The notes: generated by a model from the sequence alone, not told the origin. A stretch of DNA of 64,000 nucleotides from Heterohyrax brucei (GCA_028571685.1 CM053140.1:145623701-145687700), one strand, 5' to 3'; counted from the first letter of the stretch, positions 1-11,197 are shown. Program-made: numbers and translations.

Positions 1-1
1 G

Positions 2-1798
2 CTAGAAGTTCTAGCCAGAGCAATTCGACAAGACGAAGAAATAAAGGGCATCTGCATCGGCAAAGAGGAAGTTAAAATCTCCCTGTTCGCAGATGATATG
101 ATTGTATATGCAGAGAACCCCAAGGAATCTATAAGTAAGCTACTCAAACTGATAGAAGAGTTCAGCAAAGTCTCAGGATACAAGATGAACATAAGTAAAT
201 CAGTAGGTTTCCTTTATACCATCAACGAGACTGTTAAGGAGGAAATTATTAAATCAATACCATTTACGATAGCCTCTAAGAAGATAAAGTACCTAGGAAT
301 TAATCTAACCAGAGAAACAACAGACCTTTACAAAGAGAACTACAAGCCCTTACTACAAGAAACTAAGAGAGACTTAGATAAATGGAAAAACCTACCCTGC
401 TCATGGATAGGAAGACTTAACATTGTGAAAATGTCTATTTTACCCAAAGCAATTTATTTATATAATGCAATCCCAATACAAGTTCCAGCATCATTTTTTA
501 ATGAGATGGAGAAACAAATCACCAATTTTGTTTGGAAAGGGAAGAAGCCCCGGATAAGTAAGGTACTACTAAAGAAGAAGAACACACTGGGAGGCCTCTC
601 ATTACCCGACCTAAGAACATACTACACTGCCACAGTGGTCAAAACAGCCTGGTACTGGTACAAGAACAGACAGGTCGATCAATGGAACAGAATTGAGACA
701 CCAGAGACAACACCATCGGCCTATGAACAGTTGATATTCGACAAAGGCCCTAAGACATCAAACTGGGGTAAAAACAGTATCTTCAACAAATGGTGCTGGC
801 AAAATTGTTTATCCATCTGCAATCAACTGAATCAAGATCCGTATCTTACACCTTATACAAAAACCAACTCCAACTGGATAAAAGACCTAAATATCAAACC
901 TAAAACGATAAAGCTCATCCAAGAAAAGGTAGGAACAACAATGGAAGTTTTAATACACAATGAGGACAGACTCCAAAATCTGTCAAAGAAACCTCTATCA
1001 ACAGAAGAGAAAACACATAAATGGGAAGTATTAAGAAACAAACACTTTTGCTGATCCAAAGACTTTATTAATAGAATTAAAAGAACACCCACAGAATGGG
1101 AAAAAATATTTGGCAACTCTATGTCAGACCGACGCCTGATCTCCATAATCTATAAGATACTACAAAATATCAATAAGAAGAAGATAAACCATCCAATTAA
1201 GCGATGGGCAAACGAGATGGACAGACACTTCACTAAAGAGGAGATCCAGGCAGCCAAAAAACACATGCGGACATGTTCACGATCTTTAGTTATTAAAGAA
1301 ATTCAAATCAAGACAACAATGAGATACCATCTCACCCCAACAAGATTGGCCATGATCCAGAAAACACAAAACAACAAATGCTGGAGAGGTTGTGGAGAAA
1401 GTGGAACCCTCCTACACTGTTGGTGGAGTTGCAAAATGGTCCAGCCTCTTTGGAAGGCAATCTGGCGCTTCCTTAAAAAAATGGATATCGATATACCATT
1501 TGACCCAGTAATTCCACTACTTGGAATATATCCTACAGATTCAAGGCCTTTCACACCAACGGACACATGCACCAGAATGTTTATCACAGCACAGTCCACG
1601 ATAGCAAAAAGATGGAATCAACCCAGATGCCCAACAATAGAAGAATGGATAGGTAAACTGTGGTACATATACTCAATGGAGCACTACGCAATGATAAAGA
1701 ATAACGATGATTCCAGGAAACATCTCCTAACCTGGTTTCAACTGGAAGACATTATGTTGAGTAAAGTAGTCAGCGACAAAAGGACAAATACTGTATGA
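2..1798 (+). pseudogene. L1 ORF2p fragment: reverse transcriptase, thumb and C-terminal Cys-rich domain
   Basis: The translated frame contains the RT motif FADD (codons at 86-97), then the '[10 protein letters not shown]' block, the '[17 protein letters not shown]' block and a C-terminal cysteine/histidine cluster at about 1375-1430 (CWRGCGESGTLLHCWWSC), all typical of mammalian L1 ORF2p. The protein would prime reverse transcription at nicked target DNA. A single in-frame TGA at 1052-1054 replaces the serine of the usual 'HFCSSK' block; otherwise the frame stays open to the stop at 1796-1798. The endonuclease and most of the RT lie left of the window, so overall intactness cannot be judged. 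Confidence 0.9.
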
Positions 1799-2820
1799 GA
1801 CCTCTACGATAAGATCTCAAAAACAGACTTGTGTATAGAAGAAGATCTTTGACAGCTGCAAGGGAGGGGAGGGAGGGAGGTGGAGGGGGGAGGATTTAGT
1901 TTACATAGTTACTAGAAATCTAGTTGGGAGAAAGCGGTGACAGCACACATTAGAAACAAGAACAACATTAAGTGGACTTCAGTATAACTTGAGTACTCCT
2001 TCCATCTTAACTCAATACTGCAAGGATAGAGTAGCTGGGGCAGGGGGCGGGGGACCATGCTCCTAGGCGAATTCCAGGCCAATTGGCACAACTAGCATTT
2101 TGCTAAGAGAGCTCTCTGCACCCCACATTGGTGAGCGGCGTCTGGGGTCTTAAAAGCTGCCAAGCTGCCATCCGAGGACACAGCAAATGGTCCCAACTCA
2201 ACAGGAACGGATGCTCACTGAGGACCAAAATGATATGCAGTAAAGACAACCGAGAAGATGGAGAGACCCACAAGAGTGGGTGCCTACATCAACTTGGGAC
2301 CAGAAGAACCGGATGGTGCCCAGCCACCACCAGTGATAGCCACGATGGAGCTCACAGAGAGGAGTCTCACTGGCAACACAAGAATAAAGAGTTGCATCAT
2401 GAGATCTCCACTAAAAGACCTCAATTGATGATCCAGCGGTTTTGGGGTTCCTCTGAGAGCATGGCCCCCTGACCTGACGCTACCCTTTCCCATAAATTAT
2501 AACAAAGTTCCACTCTTTGGACAGGAATGGATTGGACTTGGCAATGCAGAGTGACCATATATTGGAAGGATTTTATGGTTCTATACATCTATAGGATATC
2601 ATCTTGCTGACCTCTGGCTGGAGGAAGGGGAGTGGACGGACAGGAGGGGAAAGGAGACTGTTGGGAGGATGAGACATGTACGGAGCAGAGAAGAATAGTG
2701 TGGTGTCACCGGACAGGGAGAGCAGTGGAAGCTGCATATAGGGGGGTATGTAAATTTATATGTGAATGTACATTTTCACTCAGTTATGTTAAATAAAAGT
2801 TAAAAAAAATAAAAAATAAA
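1799..2820 (+). other. L1 3'UTR with polypurine G-tract
   Basis: Non-coding tail of the first L1. It has runs of GGGAGGGG type at about 1860-1890 that fit a four-stranded G motif, a feature common in L1 3'UTRs. It ends with AATAAA and an A-rich stretch. Confidence 0.8.
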
Positions 2821-2894
2821 TTGTATAATAAACTTTTACTCAATCACAATTAAAAAAAATTCTTTTGGAATTTTTGATAGAACTTCATAGTATA

Positions 2895-3010
2895 CAGAGC
2901 AATTTTAAATGCACCACCTCATCTTTACAGCAACCTTATGAGGTACAAAATTATGAACTTCTTCATTTCATACATGGGAAAAGTGAGAAATTCCAGAAGG
3001 ACAGAATATG
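2895..3010 (-). mobile_element. MIR SINE fragment
   Basis: Degenerate match to the antisense MIR core: 'cctca..acagcaaccttatgaggtac' followed by a 'catgggaaaagtgag' block, corresponding to the conserved 'acaaccctatgaggtag' and 'acagatgaggaaactgag' parts. Confidence 0.65.
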
Positions 3011-3809
3011 AAGAGATGGCTATAAATCATTGTATAGGCTTCCAGCTAACCAGATTTATTTAAACCATGGAATACTTAGTTTTTCCAGGGTATAAGTATA
3101 ATTTGGATTTACGAACTATTATTTGATTTGGCAACTTTATTTTAGTGGCACAACAAGGTTTCTGCAATTTTTTTTTTGTCTTTTTAGTCATAGGGTTCTA
3201 ATAGCTACTCTGAGCTTTGCTGTGACAGCTTTACTTGACACAAAATGTGCAAGACACAGGCTGTGTTTCAGAAATTGCACAACTCAATAAATACGGGTCT
3301 TGACACTGTATTTCCTGAGTAGGTTTCCTTTACTTCTAGAATGGCTTCCAGAGAATACCTGTCTCCACAGAGCAGACCTTGGGCAATCTTCATTGTGTTG
3401 ACTCACTAGGTAAATTTCCATGTGGCCAAAGGACACTGCTTTAGAAAATGGGTAGGACTGTTCTCAAGCCATCTAAAAATTGCCTAGGTGTTGGGGAGGT
3501 GCAATCCTTTTCACACCTAAATAACTCATTCTTTCTTGTTTCAAAGGAGGTTGGAATGCAAGAAAAATGTCTTGACATAAAACATCACCCATACTTGACC
3601 TTTGAATTGAAAAGCAGTGTGAATTTACTAAAATAAGTAAATTATTGCCTTCTTTTTGCAGTAATACAATCATTTTTTAATAAGTTCATGAATGCAAAAA
3701 GAAGAGATAAATAATAGAAGCAAGACCAGCAAATTGAGCCTCAGTGGCAGTATGGTACAGCAAAAAGAGTTCTGAAATCAGATAAACCAGGGGTGTTTGT
3801 TCTTTCAAC
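3011..3809. other. unassigned, no gene seen
   Basis: AT-rich sequence without a recognisable repeat, RNA gene or convincing coding frame. Confidence 0.5.
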
Positions 3810-5056
3810 CAACAGTTTATTGAGTACCTACTATGGGCTAAGCACTGTGTTACATGCCAGAGATGGAGCAATAACAGAGGCATGATCGCTTACCTTACAA
3901 AGCTTACAGTCCATCAGGAAAGCCAAACTGTTAATAAGTAATTACATCAAGTATGAGTATAAGATTCAAAGGAGTCAGTAGAGATCTGAGAAAACTGTTT
4001 AAGTTGAGACAATTGGATAGGTGAAGGAAGGGAAGGAAGATGAAAAAAATGAAAAAAAAATTTGTGGGAGGAGAGAAACATAAATAAGATCAACAAGAGG
4101 TTATTGTTGTGTATTTTTTCTGCCTAAGGGGGAAAAAAGTCTGCTTATTTGAGGAATCTAGAGAAATTGAGAGTGTAATAGGGATTGAGTCAAAGCCCTG
4201 AGAGGTAGAGAGTCCAAGTCCTAGAGTATCTTATGAGCCATTTTAAGGACTTAGGACTTCATCCTTGGAGCAATGATATGTCAGTGGAGATTCAAACAGA
4301 GAGATGACACGATGGACTATGGCTGCGTCAAAAGTGAACAGGAAGGAGCAAGAAAGGTAGTCATAAAACCAGTGAGAGGTTATTAGAATGTCAGTGTGAG
4401 AGACTGCAAAACTGGCCATAAAACATTCCACTCCCTCCACTCGACCCCTTGGCAGCCATTGGCACTAACAGTGACGGCAGGGCATTAACATTAACATGAT
4501 ATGAGTAAAGATTTGAGAAGTGCTTGTACACTGGGTCTTATTCTGTCTTGCTGTGCTTGGAATATGGAGCCCTCAAAGTGAATGAGCACCGGCTAGACTG
4601 CTGAAGGGCAAGGAAGCTCAGTATCCTAGCAAAATGCCATCCAGTCCCCAGCTGACAGCCTGCCCACTATCAGATGTGTGTTAGGACTTCTGAGATTATC
4701 CAGCATCACCCAACTCACCAGCAGATCACAGACACATGATAAAACCCGGCAGAGATTAGCTAAATTAATACAGACCCAAAGAGCTGCCCAACGTACTCAG
4801 AAAATTGTGAACTAACCTAAAATTATTATTTTAAGCCACTAGTTTATTGGAAGGTTTGTGCTATGCAGAAAACACTAAGTGATAAATCTGGCAAGAGATG
4901 ATGCTAGCCTGGAGTAGTAGGGTAGCAGTGAAGACAGAGAGCAGGATACAAAATCAGGAGATATTTAGGTGGTTTGATCAAAAGAATGCCATGATTTTGG
5001 GCTTGGACCAGCAGGTAGATTGAAAGGCCTATTTACTGATTTTAGGAGATAGTAGG
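3810..5056 (-). mobile_element. L2 LINE remnant, split by an LTR-like insert
   Basis: Starts with the antisense L2 3' end ('tttattgagtacctactatg', then 'gcttacagtcc') and continues with blocks I associate with the antisense L2 3'UTR and ORF2, including 'ggacttcatccttggagcaat' near 4250 and 'gcaagagatgatgctagcctgg' near 4890. The L2 signal is interrupted at about 4400-4885 by an unrelated block. Strongly diverged, mammal-wide age. Confidence 0.6.
4400..4885 (+). mobile_element. Ancient LTR-like insert (MaLR/MLT1-type candidate)
   Basis: Lies between two L2 blocks. Its 3' end has the 'ttattttaagccactagttt' to 'gtttgtgctatgcag' signature of old mammalian MaLR-type LTRs. Family is tentative; broken and old. 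Confidence 0.45.
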
Positions 5057-5855
5057 TGTTTTGGATGGAATTGTGTCCCTGTAAAAATGTGTATTATTTG
5101 GCTGGGCTTTGATTCCTGGTATTGCGTGAAGTTCCTTTAGATGTAAACCCTGCCTCTATGATGTTAATGAGGGAGGATGGGCAGCAGTTGTGTTGGTGGG
5201 GCAGCACTCAATGAGTTGGATTATATTGTGCCTTGGGGCAGCGTCTGATGTTATAAAGGAAAGGGAGGCAAGAGGAGATTGGGAGACCTCCTATCACCTA
5301 GAGAGTAGTGCCACTTTTGACAAAGAGCAGACTGATTCAGCGGATACAAAGTGATGACAGGTGGTATGTGCTGTATGGTTGACTATGTCCATGAGGGTGT
5401 CCTCCTGGTTTCATTTTAGAGCAAAGAGGAAAGAATAGCAAGGAGGGAATAAGTATTGGTTGAGCCGATACTGGAAGTAAAATGTGGAAAAGAAGAGTGT
5501 GCTATCACAGGGTGAGGAGAACAGATAGAGTTGCAGACAGGAGGGTGCTCAGAATTTTAAATGGCAAATTGTCTTGGACTGTAAACTTTCACTTAATCAA
5601 AAAAGAAAGAAAGCAGTGCCAGGACCTGAGTGTGTCCTTTGGAAAGGACCAGGGTCCCTATGCCTCAGAAGCTCCCAGTCCAGGAGAAGAGTAATGACAA
5701 GGACTTTCTTCCAGAGACAGGAAAGAAAGCCTTCCCATGAAGCTGACACACTGGATTTGGACTTGAGCCTACCAGCCTGTGACAAAATAAAATTTCTCTT
5801 TCCAAGCCATCCACTTGTGATATTTCTGTTAAAGTGGCACTAGCTGATTAAGACA
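5057..5855 (+). mobile_element. Solo LTR, Afrotherian ERVL/MaLR-type family A, split by an L1 tail
   Basis: Begins TG..ggatggaattgtgtccc and ends with 'ccatccacttgtgatatttctgtt' followed by 'gattaagaca', the same 5' and 3' ends as the copies at 10.8, 17.3, 35.5, 52.0 and 54.05 kb. An L1 3'UTR fragment (about 5314-5608) is inserted. No internal retroviral region is attached. A fossil. Confidence 0.75.
5314..5608 (+). mobile_element. 5'-truncated L1 (3'UTR only) inside the LTR
   Basis: Matches the end of the L1 3'UTR seen at 26.3-26.6 kb: 'gacaaagagcag', 'gaagagtgtgctatcacagg', 'gtaaactttcacttaatca' and an A-rich end. It is flanked by related 13-base blocks, GAGAGTAGTGCCA (5301-5313) and GAAAGCAGTGCCA (5609-5621), a diverged target-site duplication taken from the LTR. 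Confidence 0.8.
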
Positions 5856-6094
5856 GCAGAGGAGAAGAAAATACGGAGAGGAAAATGATAAGCACCATTC
5901 AGAACATGTAGAACCTGAGATAGCTTGGAAACATCTAAACAAAACCATCAAACAACTTGTCTGATATGACAGAAGAAAATACAAGAGATTTCCAAGCCAC
6001 AGATGGAGATCTCTCATTACAGACATTGTGATTGACACCATGGTAAAGACAAGTCCCCACACAAAATAGAGAGGGAAGCCAAAGGGCCCTGATT
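5856..6094. other. unassigned
   Basis: Unique-looking sequence between an LTR and a MIR; nothing recognised. Confidence 0.4.
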
Positions 6095-6440
6095 AGCTAT
6101 ATAATTTAAAACAAATTCCTCAATATCTCTGATCCTATTTTACCACCTGTAAAACAGTATCATATTAACTGATTTATTTGGCTGTTGTAAAGCTTCAAAG
6201 AAATGTATTATGTTTTAATCATTTGATACATCAAAAAAAAAAAAATCCATTGTCATGGTATCCAATCCAAGGCATAGCAACCCTATTGGACAAAGTAGAA
6301 CTGCCCTGTATGGTTTCCAAGGAGCACCTGGTGATTCAAACTGTTGATCTTTTGATTAGAAGCTGTAGCCCTTAACCACTACATCATCAAGGTTTTCTTG
6401 ACACATAACAGGGACTAAAAAATTTGTTAATTACCTTCTA
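6095..6440 (+). mobile_element. MIR SINE split by an AfroSINE
   Basis: Left part shows the sense MIR core ('cctcaatatctctg..', 'ccacctgtaaaac'), right part resumes at about 6398 with 'tgacacataacagggac..aatttgttaatta', the MIR 3' end. The AfroSINE at 6232-6396 sits between them, so it is the younger element. Confidence 0.65.
6232..6396 (-). mobile_element. AfroSINE
   Basis: Antisense copy: A-run, 'ccattgtcatgg', 'gtagaactgccctgtat', 'gtttccaaggagcacctgg', 'tagcccttaaccactacatc'. About 160 bp, near full length. Confidence 0.88.
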
Positions 6441-6584
6441 CATCACTTCAAATCCAATTATACAATAACACTTAAGAATCATTTTGGTCCCTGTTTTTCA
6501 GTCTTCAATATTTGCAGATAAATGCTCTCATTTAACTGTGGGCATTAAGAATACTAGATTCCTCACTATTCTTTTAAATCATGA

Positions 6585-6760
6585 ACAGTGCTTCTTGAAT
6601 TGCACAGATCAGAATTGCCTGTGATGACTAGTCAAAATACAAATTCTTGAGCTCTAACTTAGACCTTCTGAGCCAGAAATTCTAGCAGTGTGACCAGGAA
6701 TCTGCATTTTTAATAAATTTCCATGGTGATTATTACACACATACTCTAAAGACACATGAT
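6585..6760 (+). mobile_element. MER5-like hAT non-autonomous DNA transposon
   Basis: Blocks 'cagatcagaattgcctgtg', 'gagccagaaattctagcag' and 'aatctgcatttttaataaat' follow the MER5A/hAT-Charlie layout. Terminal repeats are poorly kept. Confidence 0.55.
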
Positions 6761-6769
6761 CCAGGCCTT

Positions 6770-6985
6770 TCCCTGTGGTGCTTTACCAATTGCTATAGAG
6801 TTGATTCTGACTCATAGTGATTCCACATGTGTCAAAGTAAAACGGTGCCCCATAGGTGTCCAGTGACAGAATTTTAGGAAGTCAATTGCCAGGTCTTTCT
6901 TCAAAGATGTCTCTGGGTGGACTTGAACCTCTGGTTTTTCCATTAGCAGCCAAGAATGTTAACTGTTTGTGCCATCCAGGGGCTC
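6770..6985 (-). mobile_element. AfroSINE, long (~215 bp) variant
   Basis: Antisense copy of the longer type, recognised by 'gattctgactcatagtga', 'cattagcagccaag' and the end 'gtgccatccagggg'; it carries the extra 'gccaggtctttcttc..gatgtctctgggtgg' block lacking in the short type. Confidence 0.85.
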
Positions 6986-8212
6986 TTTAATTGTAATATA
7001 AAAACAAGCAAAAAGGTATAGAAATTTATTTGATGTCCTATGAAACTCACACAGACATGACTGATTCCTGATCATCTTCCCCATACCTCTTCTACTGTAT
7101 CAACTCCCCAACTCAACTACCACCACCACTAGGTAAAACTACAAATATTCCTCCTGTTTGTGAATTTGACTGGCCTTACTGGAAACAGAAATCCTAAGCT
7201 TCCTGCTGAATTTCCCTGATGATCATTACATTACATTTCTAGGTTGGCGTTTGACCCATTCTAAGACTCCAAAGCATCTTTCTCTCTACACGCTTCGTCT
7301 CCTCCTGTTGTAATTCTGCCTCATCACTCAGGCAGCTCTGCATTTAACACACAATCACATCCATTACATGGCATCAAACTCATGAAATCAGTTGCTGATT
7401 AAGAATAAATATTGTCTCACAGCTGCTTGGAAGGTTCAAACACTTCAAACTAATTGCAGAAAGAAAATAGTCCAATCTGTTCTGTTCTGCAAAATGTCCA
7501 GAAAGACTGTTAAATAGGCATGTCTGATACTTTTCTTTTGCATAGATTGCAGGGTAGAATAGAAACTAGGATGGCATGAATAGAAATTTGTATTTCAGGA
7601 GGGTAAAGGAAGTGGCAAATCAATGAGTGAACCTCTACAGGTAACTCCTGCCATAGGCTTCTGAAGTTTAATTAACATGAAGACAGAGGACCTCTTCAGC
7701 CCCCCAGTCACCCATTTCCCAGCCACATCACTCTCTAATCACAGTGCACTTTTCTAGGGACAATTTTTGTGAATGTGCTGCTCATAGACTTGGGATTCAA
7801 AATGCAGTGTCCATGAATACACCATATTTGTCTTCCCAAGAGCAATTTGCTTATTTCCCAACAGCTGGAGCATAAGTGAGGAGATAAGCTAGGAGCCACA
7901 TACATGTTTTAAAACAGCATTAAAAACTTATGATTAAAATACCTTTAAATCTGTTCAAAAATACCATGTCAGCTCAAAGTGACTCCCTCCCAGTTTTCTC
8001 ACACTTGTGCCAATCACCACTGTCTGAAACAAAGGAAAGATTATTTCTCTTTGAATAAAACAACTGAGAGATTAAAAAAAAAACACCTCCTTGTTCTTAT
8101 TATGAAATGGAGTTTTATACTTCTGCTGGTGCATTGTGACGTATTTATGTTTCAAATATTTTAACAGCAGGCTGTTGGTTTACTTGCTTTTGAATACCCT
8201 ATCCCCCGTCTA
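6986..8212. other. unassigned, no gene seen
   Basis: About 1.2 kb without a repeat I can name and without a convincing coding frame or splice-flanked exon. Confidence 0.5.
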
Positions 8213-8372
8213 CCAGAAACCCTGATGGCATACAGGTTAAGTGCCTCCGCTGCTCACCAGAGAGTCAGCAGTTCTAACCCACCAGGCACTCCTTGGAAAC
8301 TCTATGAGGCAGGTCTACTCTGTCCTATAGGGTTGCTATGAGTCAGAAGCAACTCAGTGGCAACGGGTGGGA
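8213..8372 (+). mobile_element. AfroSINE
   Basis: Sense copy: 'gaaaccctgatggcatacag', 'gttaagtgc', 'cttggaaactctatgaggca', 'gttgctatgagtcagaa', 'actcagtggcaacggg'. Confidence 0.9.
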
Positions 8373-9488
8373 TCCCCCATCCACCCAGCCTAAAGAGCAT
8401 CGTATGACCGTAACATACTTCAGCCCATGTCATAATCACAGGTGAGAGATAGTGCTCAACACAAGAACACTCTCCTGTGTACAATGTATAGAAATTTTTG
8501 GTCTTTTCAAAACAAGTTTGTTTTTCCTAGGAGAAACAAACATACAGGCGTATTTTTCTCCGAAGAGGGAACTGCTCACAGGAAGAAACTGCATGCCTCT
8601 CCATTTCTCAGTGGCTTTGACTTCACAAATAATGATGTCACTGTCACCAATGGCAAGTTTACTTGTACATGAGTGGTGATCTTAGCTGAGACAGGGGAAC
8701 TCAAGGTATCTACTGAGGTAGGACTTCAGTTTCAATCTTAGTGAAACAGGTCAAGTGAGAAAATAAGGATGATTGTATCACTCTCTTTTTTGAGAATTCT
8801 CTTCACCTTCATGCCTACTTAACCTAACTGAAATATAGATTTCAGGATTCACTGATGGCTAAAGAGCTCTAAAAATGAGGAATGAAGGAAAAAATCATAT
8901 TCCAAATACTCTAAATTAAATTATACTATATTAATACCCATGTAAATCAATTAACCCTTAAAAAAAAAAACCCCATTGCTATTGAGACAATTCCAGCTCA
9001 CAATTAACCCTGACCCTCTCCAAAATTCTGCTTGATAAATACTTTGTAAGTGTATTTTACAATTTTTTCAAAAACTATCATTTTATAATAAAGCATATAC
9101 TATTAACTCCATTTTAAATACCATAAGTAATATGAGACTCAGGAAATTTAAGTAAATTTAAATAACTTAAAGCAATGTAATACAAATGATTCTGTAATAC
9201 AAAATGATTCTTAGCCCACCACCTTTATCAATGTAAATGCACCATGCTGAAGGAAAGACTAGTTCAAGAGCAAGATCTAGTGATTTAAGCAGATTTCATG
9301 TGCCAAGGAGTAAACCAGGCTCTGTAAAAGTAAAACATAAATACTTCTAAAAAAAAAAAAAGGTTAGCAACTTAATGTGGCCTGTAAGTTTACAAGTGAT
9401 CAATAAAGTAAAATTTTCAATGAATGTAGTCAAGGTTTCAGAACCAGTGGACTTCTGCTGCTTTCACTGTGTAGTCTAGAGACAAACT
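8373..9488. other. mostly unassigned; possible MIR relic near 9075-9180
   Basis: No gene recognised. A weak antisense-MIR pattern ('tactattaactccatttta', 'gagactcaggaaa') lies around 9075-9180. A-rich runs at 8959 and 9350 are not attached to an element I recognise. Confidence 0.4.
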
Positions 9489-9812
9489 GTTTTAGATTGG
9501 ATTGTGTCTCCCAAAACCATAGGTTTGAAAATTGAAACTTTATACTTGTAAATGTAATCTCATTTAGTAACAGAGTTTTCATTTTTATGATAAAAAGGCC
9601 GTAATGGTGTAGAATGTGTCTTAAGACAGTCACCTTCCATATACAGACCAAGCTGAATAAGCACACTGATTAGCACAGATGGGGAGACTTCTTGCCTCCT
9701 GAGATCTCCAAGCAACTGAGAAACAGAATATGAAAAGTGACAAGGATCTCCCGCCACAGCCAACAGAGACAGAAAGGCTTCCCCTACAGCCAGCACCTTA
9801 TATTAGGAATTT
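9489..9812 (+). mobile_element. LTR fragment, ERVL/MaLR-type, family B
   Basis: Starts TG..ttagattggattgtgtctcc and carries 'gtgtagaatgtgtcttaag' and 'gacagaaaggcttcccctac'. Related in plan to the family A LTRs but different in the middle. Its 3' end is replaced by SINE sequence. Fossil, one end missing. Confidence 0.6.
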
Positions 9813-9940
9813 CAGCCACTAGGTGCTCCTCAGAAACTCTGTTGGGCAGTTCTACTCTGACATCTAGGGTCGCTGTGAGTCGGACCTAACTCAGTGGCAG
9901 TGAGTTTGGTTGGTTTTTTAAACAGTCAAAAAAAAAAAAG
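9813..9940 (+). mobile_element. AfroSINE, 5'-truncated
   Basis: Sense 3' half: 'aggtgctcctcagaaactct', 'gggcagttctactctgac', 'gtcgctgtgagtcgg', T-rich segment and an A-run at about 9928-9939. Confidence 0.85.
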
Positions 9941-9990
9941 GAGCCCTGGTGATGCAGTGGTTAAATGCTCCGGTGCTAACCACAACACTG
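9940..9990 (+). mobile_element. AfroSINE head only
   Basis: 'ggagccctggtgatgcagtg' and 'gttaaatgctcc' give the tRNA-derived 5' end; the body is missing. It directly abuts the preceding SINE tail, so this is a head-to-tail pair. Confidence 0.7.
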
Positions 9991-9991
9991 G

Positions 9992-10759
9992 CAACAGTGC
10001 AACAAGAAGCAAAACGAGAAATCTGGTTAGAGACTGCCTATTCCAACACAGGATTATTCAGACAGCTTCTGAAGTCAGGTCTCTTGGTCTCTACATTTGT
10101 TCTGTTTTTAGACCTATAACCACAGTCCCTTTTAAATGTGCACAAAATGCCATAACAATAAATAAAAACTCAGCTTCTCCTGGCTGTTGTTTTCAGTCAA
10201 GGGACCTGGTGAGACATAGGTAATAAAACTCTGTGGCTGGTAGGCTATCAGAGGGTCATTTATTTCCATGCCCTACACAGAAGAGAAACAGCTTATAAAC
10301 CTGTGAAACACGCCAGTGTGTACATTAAAATAAAATCTTGCCAATTAGAAGTTTGACTTTCTAAAGCATTGCAAAGGTCATATATCAAAATAAAACAGGT
10401 GCAAAGGATCTCAAAACATCGACAATTCAAGGGCTAGAAACTCCAAATGATTCAACAATGTGGAAATATCTTTATTTTCTTCACAAGTGAAAATAACTTT
10501 TTTCTTACCACTGACAAGCCAGCTAATATGCTAAGCCTGAGACTTTAAGGAGAAATTCAAATCTACCTTGAATTATAAGTGACATGAAATGAAAAGTCAC
10601 AATTCAGTCCTCACATGCAGATGGAGAAAGACTCCTAGCCAATTTCTCTATGGAGAAAAAAAATCTTAGGGATGCGTAACAACAGAATGAAGAAAGTTAT
10701 GCAGACTTCAGAGTCAGAAATTAGGAAAACAGTCTTTAATTGGTCAAAAAGTGGTACAG
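9992..10759. other. unassigned
   Basis: No repeat or gene recognised in about 770 bp. Confidence 0.4.
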
Positions 10760-11197
10760 TTCATCTTAGTCTATCTGGTACTACTCTAACAGAAATACCA
10801 CTGAGTAGATGGCTGTAACGAAGATTGTTACATAGTCTGGTAGGCTACAAGTCCAAATTCAGGGTGTCTGTTCCAGGGGGAGGATTTCCCTCTGTTGGCA
10901 CTGTAGGAAAGCTGTGTCTCATCAGTCTTTGGTAGGGGAGCACCTTGGAGTATGAACTGCAGGTCTGAAGGATTCTCTCTACTCCCAGTAGTGCTGCTTC
11001 CTTGATGATGTGAGGTTCACTATTTTCTGCTTGCTTCCCTTTTCTTTTATCTCTTATAAGAAAAAGAGATAAAAGGAGTGCAAGCCACACTCCAAGGAAA
11101 ACTCCTTTTACATTGGAGCAAGGAAGTAAGCTTAGGAAGGGATATACGGTCCCACTCTAGTCCTCTTTAACATACAGCATCAGCAAATCACAAAATA
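10760..11197 (-). mobile_element. Solo LTR family A, left part (split by full-length L1)
   Basis: Antisense copy: 'ctctaacagaaataccac', 'ctacaagtccaaattcaggg', 'cctctttaacata'. The same LTR resumes at 17195 after the L1. It holds a perfect 12-base inverted repeat, 11044-11055 and 11064-11075, built around the TATA-like ATAAAAG. A fossil LTR of ~540 bp in all. Confidence 0.82.
11185..11197. repeat. 13-bp target-site duplication, left copy
   Basis: AAATCACAAAATA, identical to 17195-17207. It brackets the L1 at 11198-17194 and joins correctly to the LTR on each side. Confidence 0.9.

Larger units (their letters stand above)
1..2820 (+). mobile_element. L1 LINE, 3' half (ORF2 C-terminal half plus ~1 kb 3'UTR), 5' end outside the window
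   Basis: The element enters the window inside the reverse transcriptase domain of ORF2 and runs to an A-rich tail. The ORF2 frame is open from base 2 to 1798 apart from one stop. The 3'UTR starts at 1799, holds a G-rich polypurine tract at about 1860-1890, and has an AATAAA at 2792-2797 just before the A-rich tail. Parts of this 3'UTR recur at 5.3, 22.9, 26.1, 36.3, 42.5 and 63.8 kb, so it is one L1 lineage of this genome. A second tail-like stretch at 2828-2865 resembles the ends of the other copies and may be an older L1 tail or part of this one. Few lesions suggest a fairly young copy. Confidence 0.93.

Noticed and set aside
98-1054. Open frame of 318 codons taken alone as a gene
   Set aside because: It is the middle of L1 ORF2; the frame is open from base 2 and continues after one stop to 1798.
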